DNA of 64,000 nucleotides from Lachnospiraceae bacterium (GCA_024403615.1 JAKSRM010000007.1:1-64000); one strand, 5' to 3'; shown: positions 1 to 9,511, counted from the first letter of the stretch. Notes: generated from the sequence alone by a model not told the origin. Program-made: numbers and translations.

Positions 1-2
1 AA

Positions 3-953
3 ATGAACAATATTATCCTTTGCGGCGTTGGTGGAAACTTAGGTTCCAAAACCGCCGAAATACTCTTGAAAAAATATCCACACGACCATCTGATTTTCAC
101 TTCCCCTCTTGCAGAGAGGTTGGAAAAATATGCTGCACTGGGTGTAGATACTCGCGTGGCAGATTTTAATAAAGCCGAAAGTCTTTCCGACGTTTTTAAA
201 GACGTGGATGTTATGATTTTGATTTCTATGCCGTTCGTTGGTCAAAAAAGAAGAGAGGCCCATAAAAATGCCCTGGACGCTGCAGTAAAAGCCAGGGTAA
301 AGAAAATCGTTTATACATCCGTCGTTGGTGCCGGTCATAAAGACATTGACGCTTATGAAGTAAATGACCATGTTTGGTTTGAAAAATATATTCAAAGCCA
401 GCCGATTCATTATCTTTTGATGCGCAATTCACAATATGCAGAAGCCATGATCAACGGATATTTATTTGCTCATGAAAACGGCACCAATACGATCGCCAAC
501 AATATGGGCGATGGAAAAATGGCATTAATTTCCAGAAAGGATTGCGCGAAAGCAGCTGCTTATGCTGCCATGAGTGATTGGGAAGACCGGGTGGTAAATG
601 TCAACGGTGCTCAGTTACTCACCACCAGCGAATTTGTAGAAATTGGAAATTCGGTTACGGGATATGAAGTCCGCCATGAATCGATTACAGACGAAGAGAA
701 TTACCGGATGTTGGATGAGCTCGGTGTTCCAAGAACAACGGAAGGAACCTGGGAAGGGGATGCTCAGAAATTCCCTTACTGCGGAGATGGAATGGTCACC
801 TTTGGCAGAGCCATACGAAAAAATCAAATGGCCGTTCATACCGATGAGTTCCACCAGTTAACAGGAGATGAACCCATTACCTTAAAAGAAATGTTTGAGA
901 ATATTGATGATTACATGGATCAAGGACGAAATTCCGTAGATACCTACAAATAA
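3..953 (+). CDS. NmrA-like NAD(P)-binding oxidoreductase (atypical SDR)
   Basis: 316 aa. The N-terminus has a Rossmann dinucleotide loop (GxGGxxG, G8-G14), and YTSVVGA at residues 104-110 fits the central strand of atypical short-chain dehydrogenases of the NmrA/QOR2 group. These bind NAD(P)H and act as reductases or redox sensors in the cytoplasm; the substrate cannot be inferred. The ATG is two bases inside the window, so its ribosome site and promoter are not visible and a slightly longer start is possible. It converges on the acyltransferase gene and shares a terminator with it. Confidence 0.75.
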   Translation: MNNIILCGVGGNLGSKTAEILLKKYPHDHLIFTSPLAERLEKYAALGVDTRVADFNKAESLSDVFKDVDVMILISMPFVGQKRREAHKNALDAAVKARVKKIVYTSVVGAGHKDIDAYEVNDHVWFEKYIQSQPIHYLLMRNSQYAEAMINGYLFAHENGTNTIANNMGDGKMALISRKDCAKAAAYAAMSDWEDRVVNVNGAQLLTTSEFVEIGNSVTGYEVRHESITDEENYRMLDELGVPRTTEGTWEGDAQKFPYCGDGMVTFGRAIRKNQMAVHTDEFHQLTGDEPITLKEMFENIDDYMDQGRNSVDTYK

Positions 954-963
954 AGCCAAAAGC

Positions 964-993
964 AAGGGAAACTATTTTGTTTCCCTTTTTTTT
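964..993. terminator. Convergent terminator overlapping the acyltransferase stop
   Basis: A 9-bp stem (964-972 with 979-987), a 6-base loop and a T run on the plus strand end the oxidoreductase gene. The minus-strand gene's TAG (972-974) lies inside the hairpin, so the two convergent transcripts overlap at their 3' ends. Confidence 0.8.
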
Positions 994-1997
994 AACGTCT
1001 GATACGGCTTAAACAACAGGGAGTGCAGTTTGATTTTTTTCACAATCCAGTCGAAGGCCAGAGATAAGAATAAGCTTAATACCGTATTAAGGATGAGACT
1101 TAATACGGAAGAAGTGATACCGATTCCGTTCAGAACAACCCGGAAGCCTGCCGTAAAGAAGCAATGAATCACATAGATTTCTAAAGCTCGTTTTCCGCAA
1201 TACTGTAAAAAGCGGTTATTTCCTAAAGCTTTGACTTTCTCGAATAAGAAAATAAAGAGGAAAGAAATACCCACGGCAACAAATATATTCGCCACCGGAA
1301 CTTTATCGATTCTTTCGGAAAATGGCCACACAACAGCCAGTAAAACGATGGAACATCCGCTAAAAATATAGAGTTTCTTTCTGTGTTTTTCAAAGAAATC
1401 CGTTCTCTTTCTCCAGAAACAGCCAAGCATAAAAATCAGAAAATAGTACAGTATTTTCGGGAGTTCAGAAACCGTACCCAGATTACTTAAAAAATTGCTA
1501 AAAATATTAAAAGCAAGTCCGATTCCTAACAGAAGATATGGATTTATTTTTATTTTGATAAAAAGGGCTGCTAATAAATAGCAGAAAAACAGAACGTATA
1601 AATACCAATATGGGCTAATGGCCTTAGCCCATATGAACAAGATATCGCGAGGAGAAACGGTACGATTCACAAACCGCTGGCTGAGAAGCTTAAACACCCA
1701 CATAATTACGCTGAAGATAATATAAACGTATCCAATATTAATCAGCTGTGGCTTAAACTTTTCTTTCTTGATGGTGCCATCGTCGTTTACATAGGCGTTG
1801 TAAAATAAAAATCCACTTAAAATAAAAAACAGTGCCATATGGAAAGAATATATCGCTTTAAACAGAACGTACAAAAAGCCGCCGTAGCCAAAAAGCCCGC
1901 TGTTCAGATAGCCATCGCAAACATGCCCTATTATGACACAAATAGCGGCAAATCCTTTTATGGCATCGATATATTCTATCCTTTTGCTTTGCACCAT
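972..1997 (-). CDS. Membrane acyltransferase, acyltransferase_3 (OafA/YrhL-like) family
   Basis: 341 aa, strongly hydrophobic with about ten predicted membrane segments. The first helix carries the family pattern R6, D11, G15 and H25 (RIEYIDAIKGFAA...GH), where the Arg and His belong to the active site in this family. Such proteins move acetyl or other acyl groups onto cell-surface sugars, lipids or antibiotics; the acceptor here is unknown. The gene starts 13 bases after the lipase-like gene, so the two are probably co-transcribed. The ribosome site is weak (GAAAGAAG-like). Confidence 0.85.
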   Translation of the reverse strand: MVQSKRIEYIDAIKGFAAICVIIGHVCDGYLNSGLFGYGGFLYVLFKAIYSFHMALFFILSGFLFYNAYVNDDGTIKKEKFKPQLINIGYVYIIFSVIMWVFKLLSQRFVNRTVSPRDILFIWAKAISPYWYLYVLFFCYLLAALFIKIKINPYLLLGIGLAFNIFSNFLSNLGTVSELPKILYYFLIFMLGCFWRKRTDFFEKHRKKLYIFSGCSIVLLAVVWPFSERIDKVPVANIFVAVGISFLFIFLFEKVKALGNNRFLQYCGKRALEIYVIHCFFTAGFRVVLNGIGITSSVLSLILNTVLSLFLSLAFDWIVKKIKLHSLLFKPYQTLKKRETK

Positions 1998-2010
1998 CTT
2001 TTCTTCTTTC

Positions 2011-3438
2011 TTATTTTGCTACATTCTGTCCCAATACATAACTATTGGCAATAAGATGTCCGCCACTGATTCCTGCCAGATTGTCAGATAAAAGAGTAGC
2101 GATATCACAAACCTGCGCATCTTGTGCAAACAAGTCTACCAAAGGTTCGTAAACTGATGGACCATAAGCAAGTAATTTCGAGAAGCCGATTAAAACAGCT
2201 GCTCCGTTATATTTCGTCGTAAGCTCGAATTTTCCATCGGCAACTTCTTTGATTTCTCCAACGCTGCAGAAGGCTTCTGCTCCCAGTCCGTTTTCTTTTC
2301 CAATCAGGTTCTGTAATTCCTCTGCTCTTGCCTCTGCTTCTTCCTTTGTTGCAAAAGTTTCGGTAAAGTACTTTTCTTCATACAAGGAAGCCCGGTCGGA
2401 GAAAGCTGCTCCAAACAGTTCCTGATACTGTGCTTTGGCATCTGGCTCTACGCAAATATAGTCGTCTCTTCCTTTTAATTCTATCAAAGCATTTAACAGT
2501 TCCGCATTATTTGAAATAGGTTCCGTTACATCAGTTCCGTAACGGACAAATTTTTCTGTTCCAAAAGGCAGAGGATCGGTAAAGAAATCATTGGCATCAA
2601 AAATATTGAACACGGTCTTATACTCGCCTGCGTCTTCGCTGCAAGTAGTGTCTGCGGTATTAAAGGTATAAGTATAGGTACGAGCCTGTCCTTCCTTTTC
2701 GTATTTTGCTCCAAGAATATTCGCTAAAGAACCGCCTCTGGAATGTCCCGTAAATAAAATGCAGTCTTTGCACTTCGGATCATCATTGGCTGCCATAAAT
2801 TCCTTTATGAATTCATCGGCACGGTTTGCAGCAATATCCATTCCTTTGAAATGGTTTTTATTTGTCCATTCTGGATGTTCTCCTGTAAGTTCCGTATAAA
2901 TGTCGCCGTCACAGCCTGGGTCAAAAACGCTCAGCCATTCTCCGGAAGAAAAGCATCCACGGAGAGCAACGACATACATATCATATTTCTTATCCACATT
3001 GCAGTAAGCCATAGTCATGGTTACGCTGTCGTTGGAGTCTGAAGCATATTCTTTCTCGCTGAAAGACTCCACATGTTTTACTTCCGTAAATCCCAACTTT
3101 TTGAAAAAGGTCGTAAAGTCGTAAGCGCTTTCTTCTTCCTCGTCAAACAGAACCCGGTTCTGGGTTCCTTTGTCATAATCTTTCAAACGGAAATAAGAAT
3201 CGGCGCTGCAAAGAGCAGCAAATGCCGCCAGATCCGGATTGTATTTTGTATTATCATTTTTCGTGATCCACTTGCTGTCAAAGGTCACATCCACCGCAAT
3301 ACTGTCATCGCTTGCTCCACCAAATAAAGCGCCTTCCACATGTGCCGGATAGGTAGTAGCAGTTGATCCGCAACCTGCTAAAAGAGCGATAGATAAAATA
3401 ACAGTAAAAATAATAAGGGAAATTTTTAAGCGTTTCAT
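2011..3438 (-). CDS. Secreted lipase-like alpha/beta hydrolase lipoprotein
   Basis: 475 aa. It has a lipoprotein signal with lipobox LAGC (C23), so the protein should be anchored outside the membrane. The nucleophile elbow GHSRGG lies at residues 231-236 (Ser233), as in class 3 lipases and Mbeg1-like proteins. A following Asp-rich stretch (FDANDFF) and a late His (SGGHL) are plausible partners but unproven. The substrate could be a lipid or another ester. SD GGAG precedes the ATG. It is followed closely by the acyltransferase gene, which suggests linked envelope-lipid or ester chemistry. Confidence 0.75.
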   Translation of the reverse strand: MKRLKISLIIFTVILSIALLAGCGSTATTYPAHVEGALFGGASDDSIAVDVTFDSKWITKNDNTKYNPDLAAFAALCSADSYFRLKDYDKGTQNRVLFDEEEESAYDFTTFFKKLGFTEVKHVESFSEKEYASDSNDSVTMTMAYCNVDKKYDMYVVALRGCFSSGEWLSVFDPGCDGDIYTELTGEHPEWTNKNHFKGMDIAANRADEFIKEFMAANDDPKCKDCILFTGHSRGGSLANILGAKYEKEGQARTYTYTFNTADTTCSEDAGEYKTVFNIFDANDFFTDPLPFGTEKFVRYGTDVTEPISNNAELLNALIELKGRDDYICVEPDAKAQYQELFGAAFSDRASLYEEKYFTETFATKEEAEARAEELQNLIGKENGLGAEAFCSVGEIKEVADGKFELTTKYNGAAVLIGFSKLLAYGPSVYEPLVDLFAQDAQVCDIATLLSDNLAGISGGHLIANSYVLGQNVAK

Positions 3439-3494
3439 AAAAGTGTCTCCAATAAATTTATTTATCGTATTATACCATTTTTGTTTGTATATAT

Positions 3495-3905
3495 TTAAAT
3501 TAATATGCCATTACAATGATCGATTTCATGCTGAATAATCTGGGCCGTCCAGCCAACAAAGATTTCACTTTGCTTTTTAAAATTCCGGTCCATCCATTCC
3601 ACCTTAATCAACTTATAGCGCTGAGTTTTCCGGATGCCAGATAACGAAAGACAGCCTTCTTCCGTATCGAACAATCCGTTTTTCATAACGATTTCCGGAT
3701 TATACATTACCATGTATGTCCCATTATTATCAAAAACAATGATTCTTTTTTTAACACCAATCATATTGGCAGCCATACCTACGCAAGCGTCTTTATGAGC
3801 TTTCAAAGTATCTAACATATCGTCGCCAAGGGAAACATCCGCCTTGGTTGCAGGTTCCGACTTCTGTGCTAAAAATATTGGGTCATGCATAATCTCTCGT
3901 ATCAT
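3495..3905 (-). CDS. def: Peptide deformylase family protein with altered motif I
   Basis: 136 aa. The metal-binding motifs are intact: EEGCLS (82-87, Cys85) and HEIDH (126-130, His126 and His130, catalytic Glu127). Motif I reads GMAANMIG (43-50), whereas bacterial deformylases have G-L-A-A-P-Q-I/V-G. The oxyanion-stabilising Gln is therefore Met48. The C-terminus ends six residues after HEIDH, much shorter than E. coli Def (about 168 aa). It may remove N-formyl groups from nascent proteins or act on another substrate. It lies 24 bases after the alkyltransferase gene and has SD GAGAGGA. Confidence 0.8.
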   Translation of the reverse strand: MIREIMHDPIFLAQKSEPATKADVSLGDDMLDTLKAHKDACVGMAANMIGVKKRIIVFDNNGTYMVMYNPEIVMKNGLFDTEEGCLSLSGIRKTQRYKLIKVEWMDRNFKKQSEIFVGWTAQIIQHEIDHCNGILI

Positions 3906-3929
3906 TGTTTCTATTCCTCTCAGCCTAAT

Positions 3930-4451
3930 TTATCTGTCTGTTTTATCGTTAATTTGAATTCCTTCTAATTCCAACAAATACTTTTTCCGATCCATTCCAC
4001 CGCCATAGCCAATCAAACTTCCATCGGTGCCGATTACACGGTGGCAGGGAATAATAATAGAAATCGGATTCTTTCCAACTGCTCCTCCTATCGCTTGTGC
4101 TGACATTTTCTTCATCCCACGGTGAGCAGCAATCTTTTTCGCCAAGTCTCCATAAGAAACCGTTTCTCCATAAGGAATGTCCTTCAACAGTTCCCATACT
4201 TCTTCTCGGAAAGGAGTATCGTGAAAACCTACTTCCGGAAAGAAATTAGGTTTTTCCCCTCTAAAATAAATATCCAGCCAATGGTTCGTCGTTTCAAAAA
4301 CTGGCAATGGTTCTTTTAAATCTGGAGTTGGATTAAGGTCCTTTTGCACCAACTCATTTTCCGCATCAAAAAACAAACCGGTCAGGACTGCTCCGTCGCT
4401 GACCAGGAAAAGTTCTCCGATAGGGGAATGGTAAGTTGAATAATAATTCAT
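3930..4451 (-). CDS. ogt: Methylated-DNA--protein-cysteine methyltransferase
   Basis: 173 aa from the chosen ATG at 4451 (MNYYSTYHSP...). An upstream ATG at 4499 would overlap the ABC ATPase gene by 44 bases, and the 4451 start matches the usual N-terminus. The acceptor-cysteine motif IIIPCHRVIG is present near the C-terminus, after a helix-turn-helix region. The enzyme repairs O6-alkylguanine by transferring the alkyl group irreversibly to its own Cys. It begins four bases after the stop of the peptide transporter ATPase gene and is probably in that operon. Confidence 0.92.
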   Translation of the reverse strand: MNYYSTYHSPIGELFLVSDGAVLTGLFFDAENELVQKDLNPTPDLKEPLPVFETTNHWLDIYFRGEKPNFFPEVGFHDTPFREEVWELLKDIPYGETVSYGDLAKKIAAHRGMKKMSAQAIGGAVGKNPISIIIPCHRVIGTDGSLIGYGGGMDRKKYLLELEGIQINDKTDR

Positions 4452-4455
4452 AACT

Positions 4456-5976
4456 TTAAGAAACCGGTTTCCAGTCTTCCATATGGATGACACGGTCACA
4501 AATTCTTTCTACAACTGCTCTGTCATGAGAAATGAAAAGCATGGAAAGGTCCAGGTCCTTCTGCAGTTTCAAGAGAAGCTCGATAATCTGCTCCTGAATA
4601 GAAACGTCCAAAGCAGAAACCGGCTCATCGGCGATAATAAATTTACTTCCGCTCATTAACGCCAAAGCAATATTGACTCTTTGTTTCTGGCCACCGGAAA
4701 GCTGCCGCGGATAACGGTCTAAGAATTCTTCTGGAAGCTCTACTCGTTCCATCATCTCTTTTACCAGGCGCTTCCGTTCTGCTGGTTCCACTTTTTTATT
4801 TTTTAAAGGCTCCTCTAAAATCCATCCGATTTTCCGAGCTGGATTTAAGGAAGCAGCGCTGTCCTGAAAAATCATCTGCGGCTTATCGGTATGATGGATA
4901 ATCTCGCCGGTATAGTCTTTATGAAGGCCTAAAATGGCACGGGAAATACTGCTCTTTCCAGAACCGCTCTTTCCAACTAATCCTAAAATCTCGCCCTTCT
5001 TTACATCAAAGGTCATGCCTTTGCAAATAACATTTTTCTTCGGCTTTTCACCCAATTTTTCTGATTTCTTTACATAGTAGACGGACAGGTCCTTAACCTC
5101 CAATGCAGCCTCGCCTTCAATCGGATTGGAATTCTTTTTCTCATCCGTAATGGCTGCAATCAGGCTCTTGGTATAAGGATCCTGTGGATGTTCGAAAATA
5201 TCTTCTACGGTTCCTCGTTCTACGATTTCGCCTTTATACATAACGATTGCTTTATGGCAGACTCTACGGATAACTCGCAGGTCATGGGAAACCAACATAA
5301 TACTGGTGCCACGTTTTGCATTAATACTCTTTAACAGGTCCAAAATCTGGTCCTGAATATCAGCATCCAAAGCCGTGGTTGGCTCGTCTGCAATTAAGAT
5401 TTCCGGTTCGCACATTAAAGCCATGGCAATCATGACTCTTTGCTGCATACCACCAGAAAGTTCGTGAGGATATTTCTTATAGGTTTCTTCTGGCTTTGGA
5501 AGCTCTACAGCTTCAAACATTTCCAGAACTCTTTTCTTTCGCTCTTCTTTGGATAATTTCTCGTGGTGACGGTTCAGTTTCGTTCCATCCGGAGCCTCGG
5601 TCATGGCATCGTCTTTATCTTTTAAATGAAGCAGAAGCATTTCCTCTACCTGCTTACCAACTTTAATCAGCGGGTTCAAAGAGGTCATTGGCTCCTGGAA
5701 GACAACAGAAATCTCATCGCCTTTAATCTGACGCAATTCTTCAAAGCTCATCGGAATCACATCCCTGCCCTGAAAATAAACATGTCCGGAATAAGAGGCA
5801 TGAGAAGGAAGAAGGCCCATCATGGTCAGACCTAAGGTACTCTTTCCGGATCCAGATTCTCCAACGATGCCTAAAATCTCGCCTCTTTCCATTTCGAAAG
5901 AAACGCCTTTTACTGCATAGCTGGTCTTCTCTGCCGTATTATATTGAACTTTTAAATCTTCTACTTTCAGTAACAT
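4456..5976 (-). CDS. Dipeptide/oligopeptide ABC transporter, fused double ATPase
   Basis: 506 aa with two full nucleotide-binding domains in one chain. Domain 1 has Walker A at 39-46, signature LSGGMQQR at 173-180 and Walker B ILIADEPT at 193-200. Domain 2 has Walker A at 335-342, LSGGQKQR at 426-433 and Walker B at 446-452. It replaces separate DppD and DppF (OppD/OppF) subunits and powers peptide import through the two permeases encoded just upstream. The region after residue 260 (HPQDPYTKSL) is typical of the DppD family. The start lies 10 bases after the permease stop. Confidence 0.92.
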   Translation of the reverse strand: MLLKVEDLKVQYNTAEKTSYAVKGVSFEMERGEILGIVGESGSGKSTLGLTMMGLLPSHASYSGHVYFQGRDVIPMSFEELRQIKGDEISVVFQEPMTSLNPLIKVGKQVEEMLLLHLKDKDDAMTEAPDGTKLNRHHEKLSKEERKKRVLEMFEAVELPKPEETYKKYPHELSGGMQQRVMIAMALMCEPEILIADEPTTALDADIQDQILDLLKSINAKRGTSIMLVSHDLRVIRRVCHKAIVMYKGEIVERGTVEDIFEHPQDPYTKSLIAAITDEKKNSNPIEGEAALEVKDLSVYYVKKSEKLGEKPKKNVICKGMTFDVKKGEILGLVGKSGSGKSSISRAILGLHKDYTGEIIHHTDKPQMIFQDSAASLNPARKIGWILEEPLKNKKVEPAERKRLVKEMMERVELPEEFLDRYPRQLSGGQKQRVNIALALMSGSKFIIADEPVSALDVSIQEQIIELLLKLQKDLDLSMLFISHDRAVVERICDRVIHMEDWKPVS

Positions 5977-5986
5977 CGAAAAACCT

Positions 5987-6784
5987 TTAATCTATTTTGC
6001 TAACACCGTCGGAAATTAAAGCGACGCCTAAAACTAAAACAATAATGGCAACACCTGGGAAAATCGCATACCAAGGAGCCTGCATCAGGAAACTTCCGGC
6101 CTCATTAATCATTCGACCTAAAGAAGCATCTGGCGGCTGAACACCTAAACCTAAATAGCTTAATCCAGCCTCTGCGATTACCGCGTTGTTAAAACCAACA
6201 GCGGCACTACTTAAAATGCTGATGTAAGCATTCGGCAGAATCTGTGAGAAAATAATTCTTCCCCGGCTGTCACCAATTAATACTGCGCTTTGCACGAACT
6301 GCATGCCTTTTAAACGAAGCATTTCGCTTCGTGCAATTCTTGCAAAACTCGGTATAAATAAAATTCCTAAAGCTAAAATTATATTTAAAAGACCGCTTCC
6401 TAAAAAGCTTACAAAAACTAAAGCTAAAAGGAGGCTTGGGAACGCATTAATTACGTCGTTGGCTCTCATGATTACTTCATCCAGCCATCCGCCAGAATAA
6501 CCAGCTAAGAAACCGATAATGGTGCCTGTTACCATACCAAAAGCGATGGTAGATAAGGAAACTAAGAAAGTCGTTCCTGCGCCCTGCATAACACGGCTGA
6601 AAATATCACGACCAAAGTTATCGCAGCCAAAAATATGAGCGAAACTTGGCGGTGCAAATTTCAAAGAAATATCCATCTGAGTCGTAGAATAAGGCGTCCA
6701 AAACAGACCTACGATTGCCATCAGCAAGATAAGTCCGGTTATGATGATTCCTATGATTAAGCTTGGATTGTTCTTTATTTTCAT
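5987..6784 (-). CDS. Peptide ABC transporter permease, DppC-like
   Basis: 265 aa with one N-terminal membrane helix and about five more. The binding-protein-dependent transport domain contains an EAA-type loop (GDSRGRIIFSQILPNA) about residues 170-186 that docks on the ATPase. It forms the membrane channel with the DppB-like protein. Its ATG overlaps the stop of the upstream permease gene (ATGA-type overlap at 6781-6784), a sign of translational coupling. The ligand class is inferred from family and operon. Confidence 0.92.
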   Translation of the reverse strand: MKIKNNPSLIIGIIITGLILLMAIVGLFWTPYSTTQMDISLKFAPPSFAHIFGCDNFGRDIFSRVMQGAGTTFLVSLSTIAFGMVTGTIIGFLAGYSGGWLDEVIMRANDVINAFPSLLLALVFVSFLGSGLLNIILALGILFIPSFARIARSEMLRLKGMQFVQSAVLIGDSRGRIIFSQILPNAYISILSSAAVGFNNAVIAEAGLSYLGLGVQPPDASLGRMINEAGSFLMQAPWYAIFPGVAIIVLVLGVALISDGVSKID

Positions 6785-7722
6785 AACTTAACTCTAGGGT
6801 CTACGGCCTGATAAATCATATCTACAACAAAGTTGATCGCAATAATGAAAAATGCAATCAACAAAACAACTGCTTCCACAACCGGATAATCACGGTTGGT
6901 AATGGCAGTAATTAAAAGAGTTCCAATTCCCGGAACGGAAAATACCTTTTCTACAATAATGCTACCGGCAACGATTTCCGCAACAATAATGCCCATAAAT
7001 GTAATAACCGGAACCAGGGAATTCTTCAGAACATGTCCGTAGAATACGCCGTTTCTGGTATTACCTTTTGCATAAGCAGTTCTTACATAATCCTTATGAA
7101 GTTCTGAGCGGATAGAGGTGGCAAGGAATTTTACCGTCATAGCAATTTTCGGTAAAGCAATTGCAATGGCTGGGAAAACCAGATAGCCACAAGCAGCTAA
7201 GAAATTCTCGGATGGCGGAGTATATCGCCCGATATAGAACCAATGTAGAACAAGGGAAAACAGATACGTTAGGAGCACGCCCAAGAAGAAGGATGGGATG
7301 CCCATAGTAATCTGAGTCACTGTTGTCATAGCACCTCTACCCAGGAAGGATTTCCTCTTTGCAGAGAAAATTCCGATTGGGATAGAAAATACGACAACCA
7401 TGACAAAAGAAATCAGACTAAGTAAAGCGGAGTTTCCCAGTCTGGAAGCGATTAAAGAAGTTACGCTGACACCGGTGTACTGGAAAGATTCGCCAAAGTT
7501 TCCGCGAACTGCATTTGCCAGCCACCAGAAATACCGTTCAAGAACTGGCCGGTTGAGACCTAACTGCTCTCTTAAGGCTTCAATTCTCTCTGGAGTTGCA
7601 TCGGTTCCCAGTTTTGAAATCGCAGCATCTGCCGGTAAAACGGAGAATGCGATAAAAACGATGATGGAAATCACCAGCAACGCAATTATTAAAGTTAAAA
7701 TTTTCTTTAATATGTATTTCAT
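6781..7722 (-). CDS. Peptide ABC transporter permease, DppB-like
   Basis: 313 aa. The N-terminal helix and extracytoplasmic loop (LGTDATPERIEALREQLGL) are typical of DppB/OppB. The C-terminal transport domain has an EAA loop (GHVLKNSLVPVI) near residue 230. It pairs with the DppC-like subunit encoded next. It starts 53 bases after the binding-protein gene, with a stable hairpin in the gap. Confidence 0.92.
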   Translation of the reverse strand: MKYILKKILTLIIALLVISIIVFIAFSVLPADAAISKLGTDATPERIEALREQLGLNRPVLERYFWWLANAVRGNFGESFQYTGVSVTSLIASRLGNSALLSLISFVMVVVFSIPIGIFSAKRKSFLGRGAMTTVTQITMGIPSFFLGVLLTYLFSLVLHWFYIGRYTPPSENFLAACGYLVFPAIAIALPKIAMTVKFLATSIRSELHKDYVRTAYAKGNTRNGVFYGHVLKNSLVPVITFMGIIVAEIVAGSIIVEKVFSVPGIGTLLITAITNRDYPVVEAVVLLIAFFIIAINFVVDMIYQAVDPRVKL

Positions 7723-7742
7723 GTATCAGTCGCACAACGGCC

Positions 7743-7760
7743 GCAGGCTTTACAGCCTGC
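7743..7760 (-). other. Intercistronic hairpin after the peptide-binding protein gene
   Basis: A perfect 7-bp inverted repeat (GCAGGCT / AGCCTGC) with a 4-base loop lies between the binding-protein and DppB-like genes. There is no T run on the minus strand, so it is more likely an mRNA-stabilising or processing element than a terminator. Such hairpins often raise binding-protein levels over membrane subunits. Confidence 0.55.
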
Positions 7761-7775
7761 AGCCTCTGTTCATTC

Positions 7776-9305
7776 TTATTTGTATTTTACAACAGACATA
7801 TCCTGAGCGGATACTGGATAGAAAACATATCCTTCCAACTGATTATTTACAGCTACCAGATTGGATGGATCCTGTACATAGATAGATGCAGCATCGTCCG
7901 CAAGAATCTGCTGAAGCTGTTTATAATACTCTACCTTCTCGTCTGGATCAATCGAAGAAATGGCTTTATTGTAAAGTTCATCAAATTTTGGATTGTTGTA
8001 ATTTGTAAAGTTTTTATTGCCGGTACTTACATTTTTAATAAACCATGTAAATGGAGCAAGTCGGCCATCAACCGCGGTAATGGTTGCATCATAGTTTCTG
8101 TCAACGTATGCTTCTGCATGCCAGGTATTGAATTCTACTAAGTTGATTTTTGCAGTAATTCCAACTTCTGCCAGGGATTCTACAATAATCTGGGCTGTGC
8201 TTTCATGAGGAGCATAGTTATTTGGAACTGTAATCGTAAAGGTAAATCCGTCTGGATATCCAGCTTCTGCTAAAAGCTGTTTTGCCTTTTCTACATCATG
8301 GGTATAAGTCTTCTCTGTGTCAGCATTGTAATACTTGCTAGCACCAGGAATCATATTCGTTCCGATAACATGAGACTTTCCACCAAATACCATATCGTTA
8401 ATCAGGTCGCGGTCTACTGCGTAGTAAATAGCCTGACGAACTTTAATATTATCAAAAGGAGCTCTTGCATTGTTCAGGAACATGCCCTGTACATAGTTTA
8501 CGTTTCCTTCCAGAATGTTAAAGTTGTTGCCTACAGTCATTGCCTGATCTGCGGTCAGATACTGGTAAATATCCAAAGTGCCGGAATTCAGCTGCATAAC
8601 TGCCATATCGGTATCTGCAACAACCTTAAAGGTAACTTTGTCCAGATATGGCTGGCCTGGTTTCCAATAATTTTCATTCTTTACAACAACCAGCTTATCG
8701 CCAGGAGTATAAGAATCATATTTAAATGGGCCAGTACCGATTGGGTTACTGTTAACGTTTGCATCATTTGCCTCTGGCAGGATTGCACATGTTAATTCAA
8801 AGATGAATTCTGTGTTCGGATTCACAAGATTGATGATGACGGTCTTATCGTCCACGATTTCCGTATCTTTATAGTCAGAAAAAGCGGACCCCTCACCCTG
8901 GATGCCCGCATAACGATCGATAGAATACTTAACATCTTCAACGGTAACCGGTGTGCCATCACAGAATACGATACCATCCCTTAATTTAAAGGTGATGCTC
9001 ATCGCATCTTCTGCCACGGTATATTCACTGGCAACTGCTGGTTCGATATCGCCGGTAGGCGTAGCTTTTACCAAGCCTTCGAACATGTTAAACAAAACCT
9101 CTCTGGTTCCTGCGTATGCTGCATTGTGCGGGTCAAGACTGTCGAGTTCTTGTGAAATGCCTACAACTACAGAATTGGAAGCTTTCCCATCTGTGCTTGT
9201 GCCTGAGCCCTGGCCGCTCGGATTATCTCCGCCGCCGCAAGCTACCAGTACACCTACTGTGACAAGTGCAATTAAACTGCAAAGGATAATTCTAATCTTT
9301 TTCAT
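7776..9305 (-). CDS. Peptide ABC transporter substrate-binding lipoprotein, family 5
   Basis: 509 aa. A signal peptide ends in a lipobox with Cys23 (GVLVACGGG), followed by a Gly/Ser-rich linker. The rest matches SBP_bac_5: the DLDPHNA-type N-terminal pattern, the GTGPFKYDSYTPGDKLV region and the late IYVQDPSN segment. Family members bind di- and oligopeptides, nickel complexes or some glycosides. The neighbouring DppBC/DF-type subunits favour peptides. It is the first gene of the operon, behind a near-consensus promoter. Confidence 0.92.
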   Translation of the reverse strand: MKKIRIILCSLIALVTVGVLVACGGGDNPSGQGSGTSTDGKASNSVVVGISQELDSLDPHNAAYAGTREVLFNMFEGLVKATPTGDIEPAVASEYTVAEDAMSITFKLRDGIVFCDGTPVTVEDVKYSIDRYAGIQGEGSAFSDYKDTEIVDDKTVIINLVNPNTEFIFELTCAILPEANDANVNSNPIGTGPFKYDSYTPGDKLVVVKNENYWKPGQPYLDKVTFKVVADTDMAVMQLNSGTLDIYQYLTADQAMTVGNNFNILEGNVNYVQGMFLNNARAPFDNIKVRQAIYYAVDRDLINDMVFGGKSHVIGTNMIPGASKYYNADTEKTYTHDVEKAKQLLAEAGYPDGFTFTITVPNNYAPHESTAQIIVESLAEVGITAKINLVEFNTWHAEAYVDRNYDATITAVDGRLAPFTWFIKNVSTGNKNFTNYNNPKFDELYNKAISSIDPDEKVEYYKQLQQILADDAASIYVQDPSNLVAVNNQLEGYVFYPVSAQDMSVVKYK

Positions 9306-9382
9306 TTAATTCCTTCTTTCTGCATGTAGCATTTTATTCAGTTTTCAAATCCATTACAGAACTACTTCTGCAATGTCCCGTG

Positions 9383-9411
9383 ATTATACTCCAAATGGAA
9401 AAAAATTACAA
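9383..9411 (-). promoter_or_regulatory. Sigma-A-type promoter of the peptide transporter operon
   Basis: Reading the minus strand, TTGTAA (9406-9411), a 17-base spacer and a perfect TATAAT (9383-9388). The predicted 5' leader is about 70 nt before the ATG at 9305. Confidence 0.7.
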
Positions 9412-9481
9412 CTTTTTCTCTCTAGAGTATGGGTTTTGGAAAAATCTTAAAGCCAAATTATGGAAAGTCCGTGAAAAAATT

Positions 9482-9511
9482 TTTACATATATATTGCAAT
9501 CGTGTTATACT
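9482..9511 (+). promoter_or_regulatory. Sigma-A-type promoter of the FAD oxidoreductase gene
   Basis: TTTACA (9482-9487), an 18-base spacer and TATACT (9506-9511), each one base from consensus. The gene's SD (GGAGG, 9537-9541) follows. The promoter faces away from the peptide-operon promoter about 70 bp to its left. Confidence 0.6.
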
